NCBI GenBank assembly: GCA_964396505.1
Contig: CAYNFJ010000001.1
Coordinates: 1-57,757 of the forward strand
Source: DQTL01 sp964396505
GTDB lineage: Bacteria; Bacteroidota; Bacteroidia; Flavobacteriales; Flavobacteriaceae
Reading direction: 5' to 3'
DNA: 57,757 nt
Part shown: positions 16,980 to 25,902 of the stretch, in pieces
How positions within the stretch are numbered: the first letter of the stretch is position 1
How the letters are laid out: each line of letters starts with the position of its first letter
Notes under the pieces: model-generated
Databases searched by the model: none
Seen by the model: the letters and a program-made list of their open reading frames with translations, nothing else
What the model was told of the DNA's origin: nothing
Made by a program: the position numbers and the translations under genes

Positions 16980-18366
16980 GACTCTTGTCTCTTAAGTTTT
17001 TATGATATTGACCTGTTTTCTTTAATATGGTTTTTACTTCGGCTTGAGCAATCACCGGAAAAGTTCTGGCGTATAATAAAAATAATACAAAGAAAAATCC
17101 TAGGGTTCCTATAAATATTCCTATATCTACAAAGGTAGGTTCAAAACGACCCCAAGCAGAAGGTAAATGGCCTTTACTCAATACAATGGCAATAATATCA
17201 AAACGCTCAAACCACATTCCGATATTGATGGCAATAGAAATCAAGAACGACCAAATAAAACTGGTACGCACTTTTTTGAACCATAAGAATTGTGGAATGA
17301 CGATATTAAATAATATCAATGACCAAAATGCCCACCAATAAGGTCCGGTTGCGGCACCCACTGACATATAGGTATAATTTTCATAAGGACTACCGGTGTA
17401 CCAACCTATAAAAAATTCGGTAATATAAGCCGTCGCTACAATACCTCCGGTTAACAAAATCACCATATTCATATTTTCAATATGCTTACGGGTGATATAA
17501 TTTTCTAAATGGGTTACTTTACGCATAATCCCTAATAGGGTTTGCACCATCGCAAAACCAGAAAAGATAGCCCCTGCCACAAAGTATGGCGGGAAAATAG
17601 TACTGTGCCATCCCGGGTTAATAGAAGTGGCAAAGTCCATAGATACAATGGTATGTACCGACAATACCAATGGAGTAGCCAAACCGGCTAATACCAAGGA
17701 TACTTCTTCAAAACGTTGCCAATCTTTGGCTCTTCCTGTCCATCCAAAACTCAATAAACTATAGATTTTCTTTTGGAAAGGGCGAACGGCTCTATCACGA
17801 ATCATCGCAAAATCAGGTAGTAAACCTGTCCACCAGAAAACCAATGAAACCGACAAGTAGGTTGAAATGGCAAATACATCCCAAAGCAATGGAGAGTTAA
17901 AATTGACCCACAGGCTTCCAAATTGGTTCGGGATAGGCAAGGTAAAATAGCCATCCCATATACGTCCCATATGAATTAACGGGAACAGTCCGGCTTGGAA
18001 TACCGCAAAAATAGTCATCGCTTCTGCCGAACGGTTGATAGCCATACGCCACTCTTGTCTAAAGAGCAACAATACCGCTGAAATCAAGGTTCCGGCGTGA
18101 CCGATACCTACCCACCATACAAAGTTGGTAATATCCCAGGCCCAGCCTATATTCTTATTTAGACCCCAAGTACCAATACCGGTACCGATGGTGTAAGTAA
18201 TAGCTCCTATTCCCCATAAAAAAGCTAATAAGGCAATCGTAAAAGCTATCCACCAATTTCTATTGGCTCTTGTTTCAATAGGTCTTGCAATATCTACAGA
18301 AATATCATGATAGGATTTTTTCCCTAAAATCAACGGCTCTCTGTAAGGTGATTCGTAATGAGACAT
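16972..18366 (-). CDS. actC: Alternative complex III, NrfD-like quinol-binding subunit ActC
   Basis: Polytopic NrfD-family membrane protein, 464 aa with about ten helices. It is the likely quinol oxidation and proton translocation subunit, positioned under ActB. Seen: an N-terminal YREPLILGKKSYHDIS segment, then WWVGIGHAGTLISAVLLLFRQEWR, VFAISTYLSVSLVFWW, VSMDFATSINPGWHSTIFPPYFVAGAIFSG (a typical ActC motif) and FWSLILFNIVIPQFLWF. It follows actB after an 83-bp spacer with a small GTTCC/GGAAC hairpin (18421-18435). Confidence 0.95.
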   Translation of the reverse strand: MSHYESPYREPLILGKKSYHDISVDIARPIETRANRNWWIAFTIALLAFLWGIGAITYTIGTGIGTWGLNKNIGWAWDITNFVWWVGIGHAGTLISAVLLLFRQEWRMAINRSAEAMTIFAVFQAGLFPLIHMGRIWDGYFTLPIPNQFGSLWVNFNSPLLWDVFAISTYLSVSLVFWWTGLLPDFAMIRDRAVRPFQKKIYSLLSFGWTGRAKDWQRFEEVSLVLAGLATPLVLSVHTIVSMDFATSINPGWHSTIFPPYFVAGAIFSGFAMVQTLLGIMRKVTHLENYITRKHIENMNMVILLTGGIVATAYITEFFIGWYTGSPYENYTYMSVGAATGPYWWAFWSLILFNIVIPQFLWFKKVRTSFIWSFLISIAINIGMWFERFDIIAIVLSKGHLPSAWGRFEPTFVDIGIFIGTLGFFFVLFLLYARTFPVIAQAEVKTILKKTGQYHKNLRDKSHE

Positions 18367-18449
18367 ATTTGTTATGTTTATTTATTCTTAACTATTAATT
18401 GAATTATTTATAATTTTTTTGTTCCACAGAGGAACAGCGTTAAAATTAT

Positions 18450-21400
18450 CTATGCTTCTTCGTTTCTTACTTTTACTTGGTACACTACATTGGGTTTAGT
18501 TCCTACAAAATCCAATAAATGATAGGCTCGCTTATCTTGAGCCAGTTTTGTAATCTTGGCTTCTTTATCATTGACATCTCCAAAGACCATCGCTCCGGTA
18601 CTACAAGCATTCATACAGGCAGTTTGGAATTCTCCATCTTTAATCTTACGACCTTCTTTTTTAGCTTGTAATATGGTGGCTTGTGACATTTGGATACACA
18701 TAGAGCATTTTTCCATTACACCACGAGAACGAACCACCACGTCGGGATTTAATACCATTTTACCGTATTCATCATTCATGTTGTAGTCAAATTCTTCATT
18801 TTCATTGTAACGGAACCAGTTAAAACGACGTACACGATACGGGCAGTTGTTGGCACAATAACGGGTACCTACACAACGATTGTAAGCCATTTGGTTTTGA
18901 CCTTGTTTACCGTGCGAGGTCGCTGCCACAGGGCATACTGTTTCACAGGGTGCGTGGTTACAGTGCTGACACATTACCGGTTGGAAAGCTACTTGCGGGT
19001 TTTCTGCCACTCTTTCCAATCCGTGATACATCTCAGCTTTACTCAACCCTTCTTCTTTTGCTGCCTCTCTGGTAGGTACATCCGAAGAGTAGTATCTATC
19101 AATACGCAACCAGTGCATATCTCGGCTTTTTCGTATTTCTCGTTTACCGACAACAGGAACATTATTTTCTGCGTGACAAGCAATGACACAAGCTGCACAT
19201 CCGGTACAAGCGGTCAAATCAATGGATAAATTAAAATGATGTCCATTGGATCTATCTACTGTTTCCCAAAGATCTACTTTTTCAGCATCTACTTCTTGAT
19301 GGTCATAAGAGAATTGATGATGATGGTTCCACTTATGCGCTTCCTCATTTTTATAATCATCCAATGAAACTTCTCTTAAAATATCATGACGACCGGCTAA
19401 TGTGTGTTGTAATTGAATACAAGCAAAACCGTGTCTATTTCCTGTTTTACGTAATGAAACTTCTGAATACGATTTATGGGTGAAAACAAAAGCATTGACA
19501 CCTTGTTTCATCTCGTCTTTTACTCCTTCTGTACGTCCATAACCCAGGGCTAAACCTACAGAACCTACAGCTTGTCCGGGTTGAATATATACCGGCACAT
19601 TTTCTATTGTGATACCATCTACGGTAATATCTACCGTATCACCATCTAAAGCACCGTCATCACGGGTGACGTTTTCCAATCCAAAAGCTTTGGCATCGGC
19701 TATGGATATTGATAGATAATTATCCCAAGAGGCACGGGTAATAGGATCCGGCAACTCTTGTAACCAAGGGTTGTTTGCCATTTGTCCATCGCCCATAGAT
19801 ACTTTGGTATATAAGGCTAATTCCAGTTTCCCTGATTTAATTTTACTCAATTCAGCTCCCACCTTATTCATATCAACAGCTCTTTCAAAACTTGTTTCTT
19901 CGGGTGTGTAATCTATTTGGGCAAATCCATCGTGAATAGCCTGATTCCAATCTCCGGAGAAATCGGACTTCATATAGTCATAAAAGTTCTGATCACTTCC
20001 CATCCATTTTAATAAGGTGTCTTGGAACTGACGGGTATAGAACAAGGGCTTAATAGTGGGCTGTGTAAGGCTATAATGCCCTTTTTTGTGCATCACATCA
20101 CCCCAAGATTCCAAATAATGTGGAATGGCTAGAGCATATTGCATCACTTTGGCCGTTTCATTTTCATGCATGGCAAAGGCAAGCGTCAAATCAATATTTT
20201 TTAAAGCCTCAGTAAATGCAGAACTATTGGATAAGGTATAAGCAGGGTTGGTATTGTAGGTCAATAATGCACCCACCTTACCGGCTTTCATATCTTTAAT
20301 CAAATTTGCTACTTCGGCATCATTTCCTTTTCGAATGTTTTTAGTATGTACGGTGTCTATTACCTCAGAAGACAAAGCTTCATTAATAGCCAAAGCAAGT
20401 ATTTGAGCATTTTTATCTTGAATACCGGTCACCAACACACCTTTAGATCCGGCTGTTTTTAATTTTTTTGCAATTTCTTTAATAGCAGTATCTACCGGAG
20501 TACTTTTGGTGGGTAAACTACTACCGGTTATGGCATTGTACAAACCAATCAAAGCATAGACTTGTTCTGAAGGTTTTAAGGTAATTCGTTTATCGGCATT
20601 GGCTCCTGTCAAAGACATATTGGATTCCAACTGAATATGATGAGACATGCTACCGGATTCCGGACGACGTCCATTGATATAACTAGCGCTAAAATTACCA
20701 CCTTGCCAATCACCTAAGAAATCGGCTCCGATAGAGACAATGGTTTTTGCCTTGGAAAAATCGTAATCGGGTAAAGCACGTTCACCATACATAGCATCAA
20801 AAGCGTCCAAGGCGGCAGATTCCGACACGGCATCGTAGATAACGTGACGTACTTTTCCGTATTTTTCTTCAAACTGTGTAAGTAGTTTACGGGTAGAAGG
20901 ACTGGCACAGGTTCCGGTAAGTAATACCACGTCTTTTCCGGAGGCATATATTTTAGGTAAAGCGGCTGTAATTTGTTTATCCAGTTCTTCCCAAGTTATT
21001 TTTTCTCCTTTGTATTTAGGTCCTTTTAATCGCGTGCTGTCATATAAAGAAAGTACAGATGCTTGTACCCGTGCATTGGTAGCTCCTCCTGCTTCTTTAT
21101 TGGCTTCTATTTTGATAGGGCGTCCTTCTCTGGTTTTGACAAGGATGTTGGCAAAATCGTATCCATCAAACATCGTAGATGCATAATAATTTGCCATACC
21201 CGGTGTTACTTCTTCGGGTTTAATTACATAAGGAATGGCTTTTCTAACAGGACCTTCACAAGATGCCAAGGTAGCTGCTGCCGTTGAAAAACCAACATAT
21301 TTAAGAAAATCTCTACGTGAAGGTTCGGATGCTTCTAAAGTTTCTTTATCTCCTAAAAATTCATCTGTAGGAATTTCTTCCATAAACTCTTTTTGGTTAA

Positions 21401-21470
21401 GCTGGTCGATGAGTGAGGTATCTTTTTTTAATTCCTCTGTACTTATCCAATATTTTTTATTTGATGCCAT
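18450..21470 (-). CDS. actB: Alternative complex III, iron-sulfur subunit ActB (molybdopterin oxidoreductase-like)
   Basis: A 1006-aa periplasmic electron-transfer subunit. Residues ~50-71 hold a variant twin-arginine export signal placed internally (SRRDFLKYVGFSTAAATLASC), as in the Bacteroidetes TAT-variant molybdopterin oxidoreductases. The middle (residues ~80-740) is a molybdopterin-oxidoreductase-like fold that in the studied complexes carries no molybdenum. The C-terminal part (~750-960) carries four cysteine clusters: CTGCAACVIAC, CQHCNHAPCETVCP, CVGTRYCANNCPYR and CSMCIQM with CMNACSTGA, expected to bind three 4Fe-4S and one 3Fe-4S cluster. It lies 71 bp downstream of actA. Confidence 0.95.
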   Translation of the reverse strand: MASNKKYWISTEELKKDTSLIDQLNQKEFMEEIPTDEFLGDKETLEASEPSRRDFLKYVGFSTAAATLASCEGPVRKAIPYVIKPEEVTPGMANYYASTMFDGYDFANILVKTREGRPIKIEANKEAGGATNARVQASVLSLYDSTRLKGPKYKGEKITWEELDKQITAALPKIYASGKDVVLLTGTCASPSTRKLLTQFEEKYGKVRHVIYDAVSESAALDAFDAMYGERALPDYDFSKAKTIVSIGADFLGDWQGGNFSASYINGRRPESGSMSHHIQLESNMSLTGANADKRITLKPSEQVYALIGLYNAITGSSLPTKSTPVDTAIKEIAKKLKTAGSKGVLVTGIQDKNAQILALAINEALSSEVIDTVHTKNIRKGNDAEVANLIKDMKAGKVGALLTYNTNPAYTLSNSSAFTEALKNIDLTLAFAMHENETAKVMQYALAIPHYLESWGDVMHKKGHYSLTQPTIKPLFYTRQFQDTLLKWMGSDQNFYDYMKSDFSGDWNQAIHDGFAQIDYTPEETSFERAVDMNKVGAELSKIKSGKLELALYTKVSMGDGQMANNPWLQELPDPITRASWDNYLSISIADAKAFGLENVTRDDGALDGDTVDITVDGITIENVPVYIQPGQAVGSVGLALGYGRTEGVKDEMKQGVNAFVFTHKSYSEVSLRKTGNRHGFACIQLQHTLAGRHDILREVSLDDYKNEEAHKWNHHHQFSYDHQEVDAEKVDLWETVDRSNGHHFNLSIDLTACTGCAACVIACHAENNVPVVGKREIRKSRDMHWLRIDRYYSSDVPTREAAKEEGLSKAEMYHGLERVAENPQVAFQPVMCQHCNHAPCETVCPVAATSHGKQGQNQMAYNRCVGTRYCANNCPYRVRRFNWFRYNENEEFDYNMNDEYGKMVLNPDVVVRSRGVMEKCSMCIQMSQATILQAKKEGRKIKDGEFQTACMNACSTGAMVFGDVNDKEAKITKLAQDKRAYHLLDFVGTKPNVVYQVKVRNEEA

Positions 21471-21541
21471 ATTTATTTGGTCTTTAGTTTTTAGTCTATT
21501 AACTAGCCTAAAGCTAACTTAGATTATCTTAATTAATTTTA

Positions 21542-22744
21542 TTAGTAGTGACATTTACCACATTCTCTACCACCCATATCGGCTACGGTTGCACCTTTGT
21601 GCAATTCTCTGAATTCATCACTATATGTTTCTTTGTAATAGCCGTTATTCATATTGACTTTTCTTTCCTTATGACAAGACACACACCAATCCATTGTCAA
21701 GGGAGAGTATTGTTCTATCCTGTGCATATTTTCAACCGGTCCATGGCAGGTTTGACATTCCAATCCTGCAACGTTAACATGTTGAGAATGATTGTAATAT
21801 ACAAAATCAGGAAGGTTGTGAACCCGTGTCCATTCAATGGGTTTACCTTTACCGGTATAAGCAAATTCTTTAGGATTCCAACCGGCAGCTTTGTGTACTT
21901 TTTCAATTTCTTTATCAAAGAATTTTTTATCGTGGTCGCCATAAAGTTCTCCTTTGTATTCGGTAATGGATTTATGACAATTCATACAAACATTTACCGT
22001 GGGAATACCGGAGGTCTTACTGTGTTTTGCAGAAGAGTGGCAATACTCACAATTAATACCATTATCACCGGCATGTACTTTGTGTGAAAATTCTACTGTT
22101 TGAACCGGTTTATAGCCGGTATCAACCCCTACTTGCAACAACCAAGCAAACAAAAAATAGGCGGCACTAAACAACCATACAATGGTTAACATAATGGCTA
22201 ATAAATTTAATTTTTTCTTCGCAAAAAAGAAAATAATCAATCCTAAAACCAGTAAGATTGCGGGTTGCCACCACCAATTTAACGAACCGGCTTCAATATC
22301 CAAAGCAGAATCATTATTATTTAAGGTGTTATCCTTGACACCTACCGGAGGAGTGGCTTCTTTGACAGGTGCTACCCCCTCATCACCAACTGCTAAATAG
22401 GCAATAATATCATCCAGATCTGAATCGGAGAACTGGGGATGTGCCGGCATTGGAATTTTAAATTCGTCAAAAATTGCCTTGGCATCTGCATCTTTCTTTA
22501 TAAATTCTGTGCTGTTAGAAATAAATTGTTTCAACCATTCTTTAGAGCGTTTATCAGCAACACCTTTCAAGGCAGGTCCCACTAATTTTGAATCCATTCT
22601 ATGACAAGCGGTACAGGTAGAATTAAATAACTTTTGACCATTTGCCGGATCTTGAGCAAACAGATTTAAAGTGAATAAAAAAAGAAACGAAAAGACAATA
22701 CTTGTGAGTCTTGATACTAAATTGCTTTTGTGTACAATATCCAT
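21542..22744 (-). CDS. actA: Alternative complex III, multiheme cytochrome c subunit ActA
   Basis: A 400-aa membrane-bound multiheme cytochrome, first gene of the operon. It has a signal peptide (residues ~8-30) and an N-terminal mono-heme cytochrome c domain with CTACH at residues 44-48 and a PMPAHPQFSDSDLDDIIAYL tail. Two membrane helices follow at ~160-215, then a c3-like region with five more sites: CEYCH, CMNCH, CQTCH, CVSCH and CGKCH, the last at the extreme C-terminus. Six heme c sites in total fit a pentaheme ActA fused to an extra cytochrome c domain. Electrons from quinol would leave through these hemes. A promoter fits 22822-22852. Confidence 0.93.
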   Translation of the reverse strand: MDIVHKSNLVSRLTSIVFSFLFLFTLNLFAQDPANGQKLFNSTCTACHRMDSKLVGPALKGVADKRSKEWLKQFISNSTEFIKKDADAKAIFDEFKIPMPAHPQFSDSDLDDIIAYLAVGDEGVAPVKEATPPVGVKDNTLNNNDSALDIEAGSLNWWWQPAILLVLGLIIFFFAKKKLNLLAIMLTIVWLFSAAYFLFAWLLQVGVDTGYKPVQTVEFSHKVHAGDNGINCEYCHSSAKHSKTSGIPTVNVCMNCHKSITEYKGELYGDHDKKFFDKEIEKVHKAAGWNPKEFAYTGKGKPIEWTRVHNLPDFVYYNHSQHVNVAGLECQTCHGPVENMHRIEQYSPLTMDWCVSCHKERKVNMNNGYYKETYSDEFRELHKGATVADMGGRECGKCHY

Positions 22745-22821
22745 ATTGTAATAGTGTTTTATCTTGTTTGGTATGATTATTTCATAGTACTACATCACAA
22801 GTAGTTACTAAAATAATGATG

Positions 22822-22852
22822 CGAAAGTAATATTTATTTATAAATTAAACAA
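22822..22852 (-). promoter_or_regulatory. Probable promoter of the act operon
   Basis: Read on the minus strand, TTG (22850-22852), 20 nt, then TACTTTCG (22822-22829) is one base from the TAnnTTTG box. It lies 78 nt upstream of the actA ATG. Confidence 0.45.
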
Positions 22853-22925
22853 CAATCCACAAGATATGCGTTTTATTTATAATCATTCTAAATAAATTAA
22901 ACAAACACAATTAAACACATTATTA

Positions 22926-22957
22926 TTGGTTAAGTATGTATTTACAATTTATATTTG
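22926..22957 (+). promoter_or_regulatory. Promoter of the SPOR-like gene
   Basis: TTG at 22926-22928, 21 nt, TATATTTG at 22950-22957 is a full consensus match 15 nt upstream of the ATG at 22972. It excludes an in-frame ATG at 22936, which lies inside the promoter. Confidence 0.65.
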
Positions 22958-22971
22958 CAAAAACACACCGT

Positions 22972-23349
22972 ATGAATCAGTTTAAAACACCTGTATATTT
23001 GTTACTAGGTTTTCTTTTGATAAGTTTTCACTCATTGGCACAAAACAGTGATGTGAATATGCAACGAATTATTCAAGAAAAAAGAGTTTACAATTTGAAC
23101 AACCTGGAAGTAATTGGTTATAAAATCCAATTATTTAATGGTATTAGTGAAACTACTGCAAAAAAAATCCAGTCGAATTTCAGCGCACTTTTTCCGGATA
23201 TTCCTGTCCGATTATTTTTTGAACAACCGGAATGGAAAGTGCAAGCCGGTAATTTTTTGACTAAATTAGAAGCACACAAAGCCCTTCAACAAATCCAAAA
23301 AGAATTTGCCGGAGCTTTTCCATTAAAGGCAAAAATAAAAATAGAATAA
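22972..23349 (+). CDS. Secreted SPOR-like domain protein
   Basis: A 125-aa exported protein. A signal peptide (residues 1-24, ending SLAQ) is followed by a single SPOR-like domain: residues ~45-72 GYKIQLFNG and ~95-112 WKVQAGNFLTKLEAHKALQQI form the two beta-alpha repeats typical of SPOR folds, which bind peptidoglycan strands stripped of stem peptides. The start at 22972 is set by the promoter. It stands alone, divergent from actA and convergent with the DUF2892 gene 6 bp away. Similar short proteins are common in flavobacteria; a role in cell division or wall binding is inferred only. Confidence 0.75.
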   Translation: MNQFKTPVYLLLGFLLISFHSLAQNSDVNMQRIIQEKRVYNLNNLEVIGYKIQLFNGISETTAKKIQSNFSALFPDIPVRLFFEQPEWKVQAGNFLTKLEAHKALQQIQKEFAGAFPLKAKIKIE

Positions 23350-23355
23350 CGAATA

Positions 23356-23577
23356 TTACGACTCCTCTTCTTCTTGTTTGGAATTGGTTTTCATTCCACA
23401 AATAGAATAAAGTGGACAACTACTGATCAATGTAGTCAATAACAGTATAATAGCCACCGCATACAGTACATACGATACCCAAGCAGTTTCAAAATTTCCG
23501 TTGTAGGCAAAATAAGCCGCTACAATAGCTAAAATAACACGAATAAATTTGTCTAAATTTCCTACGTTTTTTTTCAT
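23356..23577 (-). CDS. DUF2892 (YgaP-type) membrane protein
   Basis: A 73-aa membrane protein. The start MKKNVGNLDKFIRVILAIVAAYFAY is the DUF2892 hallmark, with two helices (residues ~12-30 and ~33-52), then CPLYSICGMKT and an acidic end KQEEEES. In E. coli YgaP this module anchors a rhodanese domain; here it stands alone. It is the last gene of a minus-strand group with a heavy-metal-associated domain protein and a sulfide:quinone oxidoreductase-like enzyme, a context that suggests sulfur metabolism. Confidence 0.85.
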   Translation of the reverse strand: MKKNVGNLDKFIRVILAIVAAYFAYNGNFETAWVSYVLYAVAIILLLTTLISSCPLYSICGMKTNSKQEEEES

Positions 23578-23643
23578 AATAGTGGTTTTTAGAATGATTG
23601 ATTTTTACATTTAACAATAGACGAGTGCTCCATAAGTAAAAAA

Positions 23644-23922
23644 TTATAGAGAAATGTCTTTATTGAGGCGACCCGCCGCACAACTTACATAAGATTTTGC
23701 TTTATGAATTAAATGGTTATCCATAGTCGCTTCCGGATACCCCAAAGCAGCCAACTTCTTTTTTACAGAAGCCACTACCGAATCTGAAGCGGCCTCGAAA
23801 AACACTTTTGATGCTACCACATCTACCGATACATTGTCAGCTCCTTGAACAGACAACACACCTTTGGTTACCGTATGGGCACAACCCCTACATTTTAAAT
23901 TTTGAATGTGTATCGTTGCCAT
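23644..23922 (-). CDS. Heavy-metal-associated (HMA) domain protein
   Basis: A 92-aa cytoplasmic protein with a ferredoxin-like HMA fold (residues 1-68). The metal site is Cys11-x-x-Cys14 (NLKCRGCAHTV), the copper-chaperone spacing, and KLAALGYPEAT closes the fold. The ~25-residue tail beyond the domain has another Cys (SYVSCAAG). No copper ATPase is nearby, so a donor role to one is not supported by context. It may be co-transcribed with the adjacent DUF2892 gene (66-bp gap). Confidence 0.85.
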   Translation of the reverse strand: MATIHIQNLKCRGCAHTVTKGVLSVQGADNVSVDVVASKVFFEAASDSVVASVKKKLAALGYPEATMDNHLIHKAKSYVSCAAGRLNKDISL

Positions 23923-23996
23923 TTTATTAGTTGTTTCTTAGATTTGTAACAAAAGTAACAAAAAATAACGAACTAACAAAAACGAGTACCTATCAA

Positions 23997-24161
23997 TTAG
24001 GAGTGACCACCAACTACAATGCGCATAATTTTTAGATTTAATCTAAAAAATTGCCAAATTTGATGGATAAAACACACCCTTAAAAAACGCACAAACTTTC
24101 CGGGTTCTGTTGCATAAGACATATTACTATATGGGATGGTTTGTTTTTTACTTTTTTTCAT
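23997..24161 (-). CDS. Small conserved-looking basic protein next to the SQR-like gene
   Basis: ATG at 24161 gives 54 aa: a basic start (MKKSKKQTIPY), a middle YATEPGKFVRFLRVC and an amphipathic or hydrophobic end (IWQFFRLNLKIMRIVVGGHS). I believe similar 50-60-aa proteins with a PGKFxRFxR core sit beside related flavoproteins in other Bacteroidetes, but this is memory, not a search. An in-frame ATG at 24218 would overlap the SQR-like gene and is less likely. The hydrophobic, basic tail suggests membrane association. The gap to the upstream gene is 35 bp. Confidence 0.6.
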   Translation of the reverse strand: MKKSKKQTIPYSNMSYATEPGKFVRFLRVCFIHQIWQFFRLNLKIMRIVVGGHS

Positions 24162-24196
24162 TTTAATAAATTTATATTGTTTGACAATAGTCCTGT

Positions 24197-25654
24197 TTAC
24201 TCCGGTATCACCCACCAAAAAGGCTTGGCTTTTGCTTTATATAAAAACATATAATGCATAAACAGTTTCATCCAATGACCGGCAGTTCCTACTACTCCTA
24301 CCGTATCACGCACATTTCTACCCCATTTTGGATATTTCTCCCAATCTTGAACAATGGGTTTTACAGTCATTACAGCTGCTTGACCTCTAAACAAACCATA
24401 ACCGGCAGATACAATACAAGCAGCACCCATTTTTGCCATAGAAGCTCTGTGTGGGTTATCATTTTTACCGGTCTTTACTCTATGAGCTATATTTTGTGCA
24501 ACAATTTTTCCAATAACACCCGATGGCATTCCGGTTCTGGGTGGGGTTGGAAAAATCTTGGTTCCATTAGGACTTTGCATAGGTTTTGACATAGTATGTG
24601 GTGGCGCAAAAGCGATACCGGCTGCGTACATATTGTCATAAGCAGGGCTCTGATAAGTTTCCGGCCAATCGGCTGCACTCCATTCTTCATAAGGCTTGGG
24701 AGTATAATCTGCATCTACCTTCATCATCGTGTTAGCTGCAAAAACTTTATCAGAAATATCTGATCCGTCTTTTGCGAAAGCCTTCATACCGGAACCTGAA
24801 AAGCCGGGAATAAGCATCGCAAAATCAAACTCTTTGGATAATTTTTCACCGCGTAAATTTTCATAATAGGCCACTCCTTCTTCTACTTTATAAACACCGG
24901 CTCTTTTAATCCATCGCACTCCATATTCTTTTAAAATAGATTCTGTAAATATTTTAGTAGGTGTAATGTATCCGTTTCGTCTTACATAGGCACCTCCCAT
25001 TCCAAAATCACCCAATTCATATTCATTGGAAATCCACCAAATATCAGCCAAATGTGATAAATTTCTCTTTCCTACTTCAAATGCAATGTTCAGTACATAT
25101 TCAAATGCAGCACCTTGACAAGTTGCCAAACCGTGGCCCGTTCCAATCAAAAAAGTCTGCTTTTCTCCATTTTCCATCTTCTTAAGTGCTTTTTGGAGAT
25201 TGCCCCAAGCATGTTCCGCATGATCGTAAGTACAAACCGAATTGGTGTATTTATCGGGACCTAAACCCTCAGTCGCTGCAAAATTAAGTTTAGGACCGGT
25301 CGCATTAATCAAATAATCGTAGGTCACTTTCTCTTCAGTTCCTTCTTTGTCTTCAGAAACATATTTTATTTTTACAAAAGGATTGTCCAGCTCATTATCA
25401 CCTTCCGGATGAATAGAGGTTGCCAACGCTTGCTTGTATTGAATTCCCAATTTTTTATAAACCGGAGCTAATTTAAATTTTACTTGTTCCGGTTTCATTA
25501 ATCCGACCCCAACCCAAATATTTGAAGGGACCCATTGAAAATTACTGTTTGGTGATACAATCACCACTTCGTGTTTTTTTCCTAAATACCTATTGAGATA
25601 CGTCACTGCCGTATGCCCGGAAATACCGGCTCCTAAAACTAAAACTTTTGCCAT
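24197..25654 (-). CDS. Sulfide:quinone oxidoreductase-like flavoprotein
   Basis: A 485-aa FAD-dependent enzyme of the two-dinucleotide-binding-domain family. The start MAKVLVLGAGISGHTAV holds the FAD-binding GxGxxG; NFQWVPSNIWVGVGL, YDYLINATGPKL and NMYAAGIAFAPP follow the SQR pattern. The three cysteines used by SQRs are all in their expected contexts: Cys141 (SVCTYDHAEHAW), Cys179 (LATCQGAAFEY) and Cys413 (GAACIVSAGYG). The C-terminal end with aromatic, hydrophobic residues (KPFWWVIPE) fits monotopic membrane binding. Inference: oxidises sulfide and reduces the quinone pool, feeding the complex III encoded next door. Sulfide specificity is not proven by sequence; general annotation would be NAD(P)/FAD-dependent oxidoreductase. 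Confidence 0.8.
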   Translation of the reverse strand: MAKVLVLGAGISGHTAVTYLNRYLGKKHEVVIVSPNSNFQWVPSNIWVGVGLMKPEQVKFKLAPVYKKLGIQYKQALATSIHPEGDNELDNPFVKIKYVSEDKEGTEEKVTYDYLINATGPKLNFAATEGLGPDKYTNSVCTYDHAEHAWGNLQKALKKMENGEKQTFLIGTGHGLATCQGAAFEYVLNIAFEVGKRNLSHLADIWWISNEYELGDFGMGGAYVRRNGYITPTKIFTESILKEYGVRWIKRAGVYKVEEGVAYYENLRGEKLSKEFDFAMLIPGFSGSGMKAFAKDGSDISDKVFAANTMMKVDADYTPKPYEEWSAADWPETYQSPAYDNMYAAGIAFAPPHTMSKPMQSPNGTKIFPTPPRTGMPSGVIGKIVAQNIAHRVKTGKNDNPHRASMAKMGAACIVSAGYGLFRGQAAVMTVKPIVQDWEKYPKWGRNVRDTVGVVGTAGHWMKLFMHYMFLYKAKAKPFWWVIPE

Positions 25655-25738
25655 TTAAAAAGATTTAACAATTATTAATTTTATCACATTGAAAAACAAA
25701 AAATAGACAGCAATCTATTTGTTTTTTTATTTATTTCG

Positions 25739-25746
25739 CAAATATA
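25739..25746 (-). promoter_or_regulatory. -7 box of the SQR-like gene
   Basis: On the minus strand TATATTTG matches TAnnTTTG exactly, about 85 nt upstream of the SQR-like start. I see no TTG at the expected -33 place, so expression may depend on an activator. Confidence 0.4.
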
Positions 25747-25851
25747 CAATTTAAACTTAATTGATATGTGACTTTTGTTACTTTGAAAATTTTTACACAA
25801 ACTAATTTTGTATTTGGTTACATTAATATAAAAAAACACTATTTATAACTC

Positions 25852-25881
25852 TTGTCTGTTCTAACTAAAATAGTATCTTTG
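25852..25881 (+). promoter_or_regulatory. Promoter of the DUF4293 gene
   Basis: TTG at 25852-25854, 19 nt, TATCTTTG at 25874-25881: a full consensus match 22 nt before the ATG. Confidence 0.65.
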
Positions 25882-25902
25882 TAGCTCATTATTTTAGTTA
25901 AA

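Noticed and set aside
18421..18435. GTTCC/GGAAC hairpin between actB and actC as a terminator
   Set aside because: The stem is only 5 bp and on the coding strand it is followed by A residues, so it cannot be an intrinsic terminator; the operon should be read through.
21548..22087. 179-codon open frame on the plus strand opposite actA
   Set aside because: It lies wholly antisense to a well-supported multiheme cytochrome gene, has no family features and no promoter box; its length comes from the codon use of the opposite strand.
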